Source: Klebsiella aerogenes KCTC 2190 (GTDB lineage: Bacteria; Pseudomonadota; Gammaproteobacteria; Enterobacterales; Enterobacteriaceae). Taken from it: a stretch of DNA of 64,000 nt. The translations under genes were made by a program, and so were the position numbers. Location of the stretch: NCBI RefSeq assembly GCF_000215745.1, contig NC_015663.1:2728001-2792000 (forward strand), read 5' to 3'. Below, one piece after another: positions 63,279-64,000 of this stretch. The notes beneath the pieces are model-generated. The model did not search any database, was not told the origin of the DNA, and was given only the letters and a program-made list of their open reading frames with translations. The first letter of the stretch is position 1; every line of letters begins with the position of its first letter.

Positions 63279-64000
63279 ATGCATTATTTAAAACGCGGCG
63301 TAGCGCTGGCGTTATTCGCCGCCTTATCGCTGGGCAGCCTGTCAGCGCAGGCCTATGAGCAGGACAAAACCTATAAAATCACCATCCTGCACACTAACGA
63401 CCACCACGGTCATTTCTGGCGCAACGACTATGGCGAATATGGCCTTGCGGCACAGAAGACGCTGGTGGACGGTATCCGCAAAGAGGTGGCGGCCGAAGGC
63501 GGTAGCATCCTGCTGCTGTCCGGCGGCGATATCAATACCGGGGTGCCGGAATCTGATTTACAGGATGCAGAACCTGATTTTCGCGGCATGAACCTGATTG
63601 GCTACGATGCCATGGCGGTTGGCAACCATGAGTTTGATAACCCGCTCAGCGTGCTGCGCCAGCAGGAGAAGTGGTCGAAGTTCCCTTTCCTGTCGGCCAA
63701 TATCTATCAGAAAAGCACCGGCGAACGCCTGTTTAAACCCTGGGCGCTGTTTAAGCGCGGCGGGCTTAAAATTGCGGTGATTGGCTTAACGACCGACGAT
63801 ACGGCGAAAATCGGCAACCCGGAATATTTCACCGATATCGAATTCCGTAATCCGGCGGCAGAAGCCAAGCTGGTGATTCAGGAACTGCAGCAAAATGAAA
63901 AGCCGGACGTGATTCTGGCGACCACCCATATGGGCCACTATGACAACGGTAATCACGGCTCTAACGCGCCTGGCGACGTTGAAATGGCGCGGAGTTTACC
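63279..64000 (+). CDS. ushA: UDP-sugar hydrolase / 5'-nucleotidase UshA, 5' part only
   Basis: UshA is a periplasmic metallophosphatase that degrades UDP-sugars and nucleotides for uptake. About 240 residues lie in the window; the rest continues past the right edge. A Sec signal peptide (MHYLKRGVALALFAALSLGS, cleavage after AQA at residue 25) precedes the metal-binding ILHTNDHHGHF and MAVGNHEFD motifs and the Asp of SGGDINTG. The ATG 63279 follows AGGGAGTGAAAC. The domain with the substrate-binding site lies beyond the window. Confidence 0.96.
   Translation, partial: MHYLKRGVALALFAALSLGSLSAQAYEQDKTYKITILHTNDHHGHFWRNDYGEYGLAAQKTLVDGIRKEVAAEGGSILLLSGGDINTGVPESDLQDAEPDFRGMNLIGYDAMAVGNHEFDNPLSVLRQQEKWSKFPFLSANIYQKSTGERLFKPWALFKRGGLKIAVIGLTTDDTAKIGNPEYFTDIEFRNPAAEAKLVIQELQQNEKPDVILATTHMGHYDNGNHGSNAPGDVEMARSL

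Overview
This 64 kb window is core chromosome of a gammaproteobacterium of the Enterobacteriaceae, most likely Klebsiella, Raoultella or a close relative. The backbone from cyoBA through ampG, bolA, tig-clpPX-lon-hupB, mdlAB-glnK-amtB, acrRAB, dnaX-ybaB-recR, htpG, adk and gsk to ushA follows the Escherichia coli order almost gene for gene. Protein lengths are near-identical and GC is high. Genes absent from the E. coli K-12 arrangement sit between conserved neighbours, and aes is missing between hemH and gsk. I saw no tRNA, rRNA, CRISPR array, insertion sequence or prophage; the one RNA gene is the 4.5S RNA (ffs).

Region by region. 1-4.6 kb: terminal oxidase genes (cyoBA), muropeptide recycling (ampG with yajG) and bolA. 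4.7-11.6 kb: the protein-quality block tig, clpP, clpX, lon, hupB, with textbook sigma-32 promoters before clpP and lon. 11.7-19.4 kb: ppiD, ybaV, fadM (with a FadR operator), queC (flanked by REP-like repeats that appear duplicated together with the queC 3' end), ybaE, cof and a Cds1-like cysteine-degrading PLP enzyme divergent from decR. 20-25.4 kb: ABC exporter mdlAB, then the NtrC/sigma-54 controlled glnK-amtB ammonium operon. 25.5-28 kb: a UbiD-family decarboxylase divergent from a LysR regulator. 28-30.8 kb: tesB, ybaY, atl, an unrecognised small gene and ffs.

30.8-38.7 kb is the accessory part. Conserved ybaA and pdeB remain, but around them lie: an AT-rich two-gene module (ribbon-helix-helix-like protein plus an unknown 71-residue partner) bracketed by phased copies of one 7-bp operator; a MocR regulator divergent from a YczE-type membrane protein; zinc-independent ribosomal proteins L31B and L36B under an apparent Zur box; and a GNAT acetyltransferase divergent from a second MocR regulator.

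38.7-64 kb: ylaC, maa, hha-tomB, the AcrAB efflux pump with its AcrR repressor and operator, mscK, ybaM-priC, ybaN, apt, dnaX (with its programmed -1 frameshift signal), ybaB-recR, htpG (sigma-32 promoter), adk, hemH, gsk, ybaL, fsr and the start of ushA.

Most of the window is conventional. The best candidate for something undescribed is the small module at 30.9-31.6 kb. Other points worth a look are the cysteine (decR/Cds1-like), UbiD/LysR and MocR pairs, and the REP-associated remodelling of the queC 3' end. All family assignments were made by reading the sequence and recalling homologues; no database search was run.
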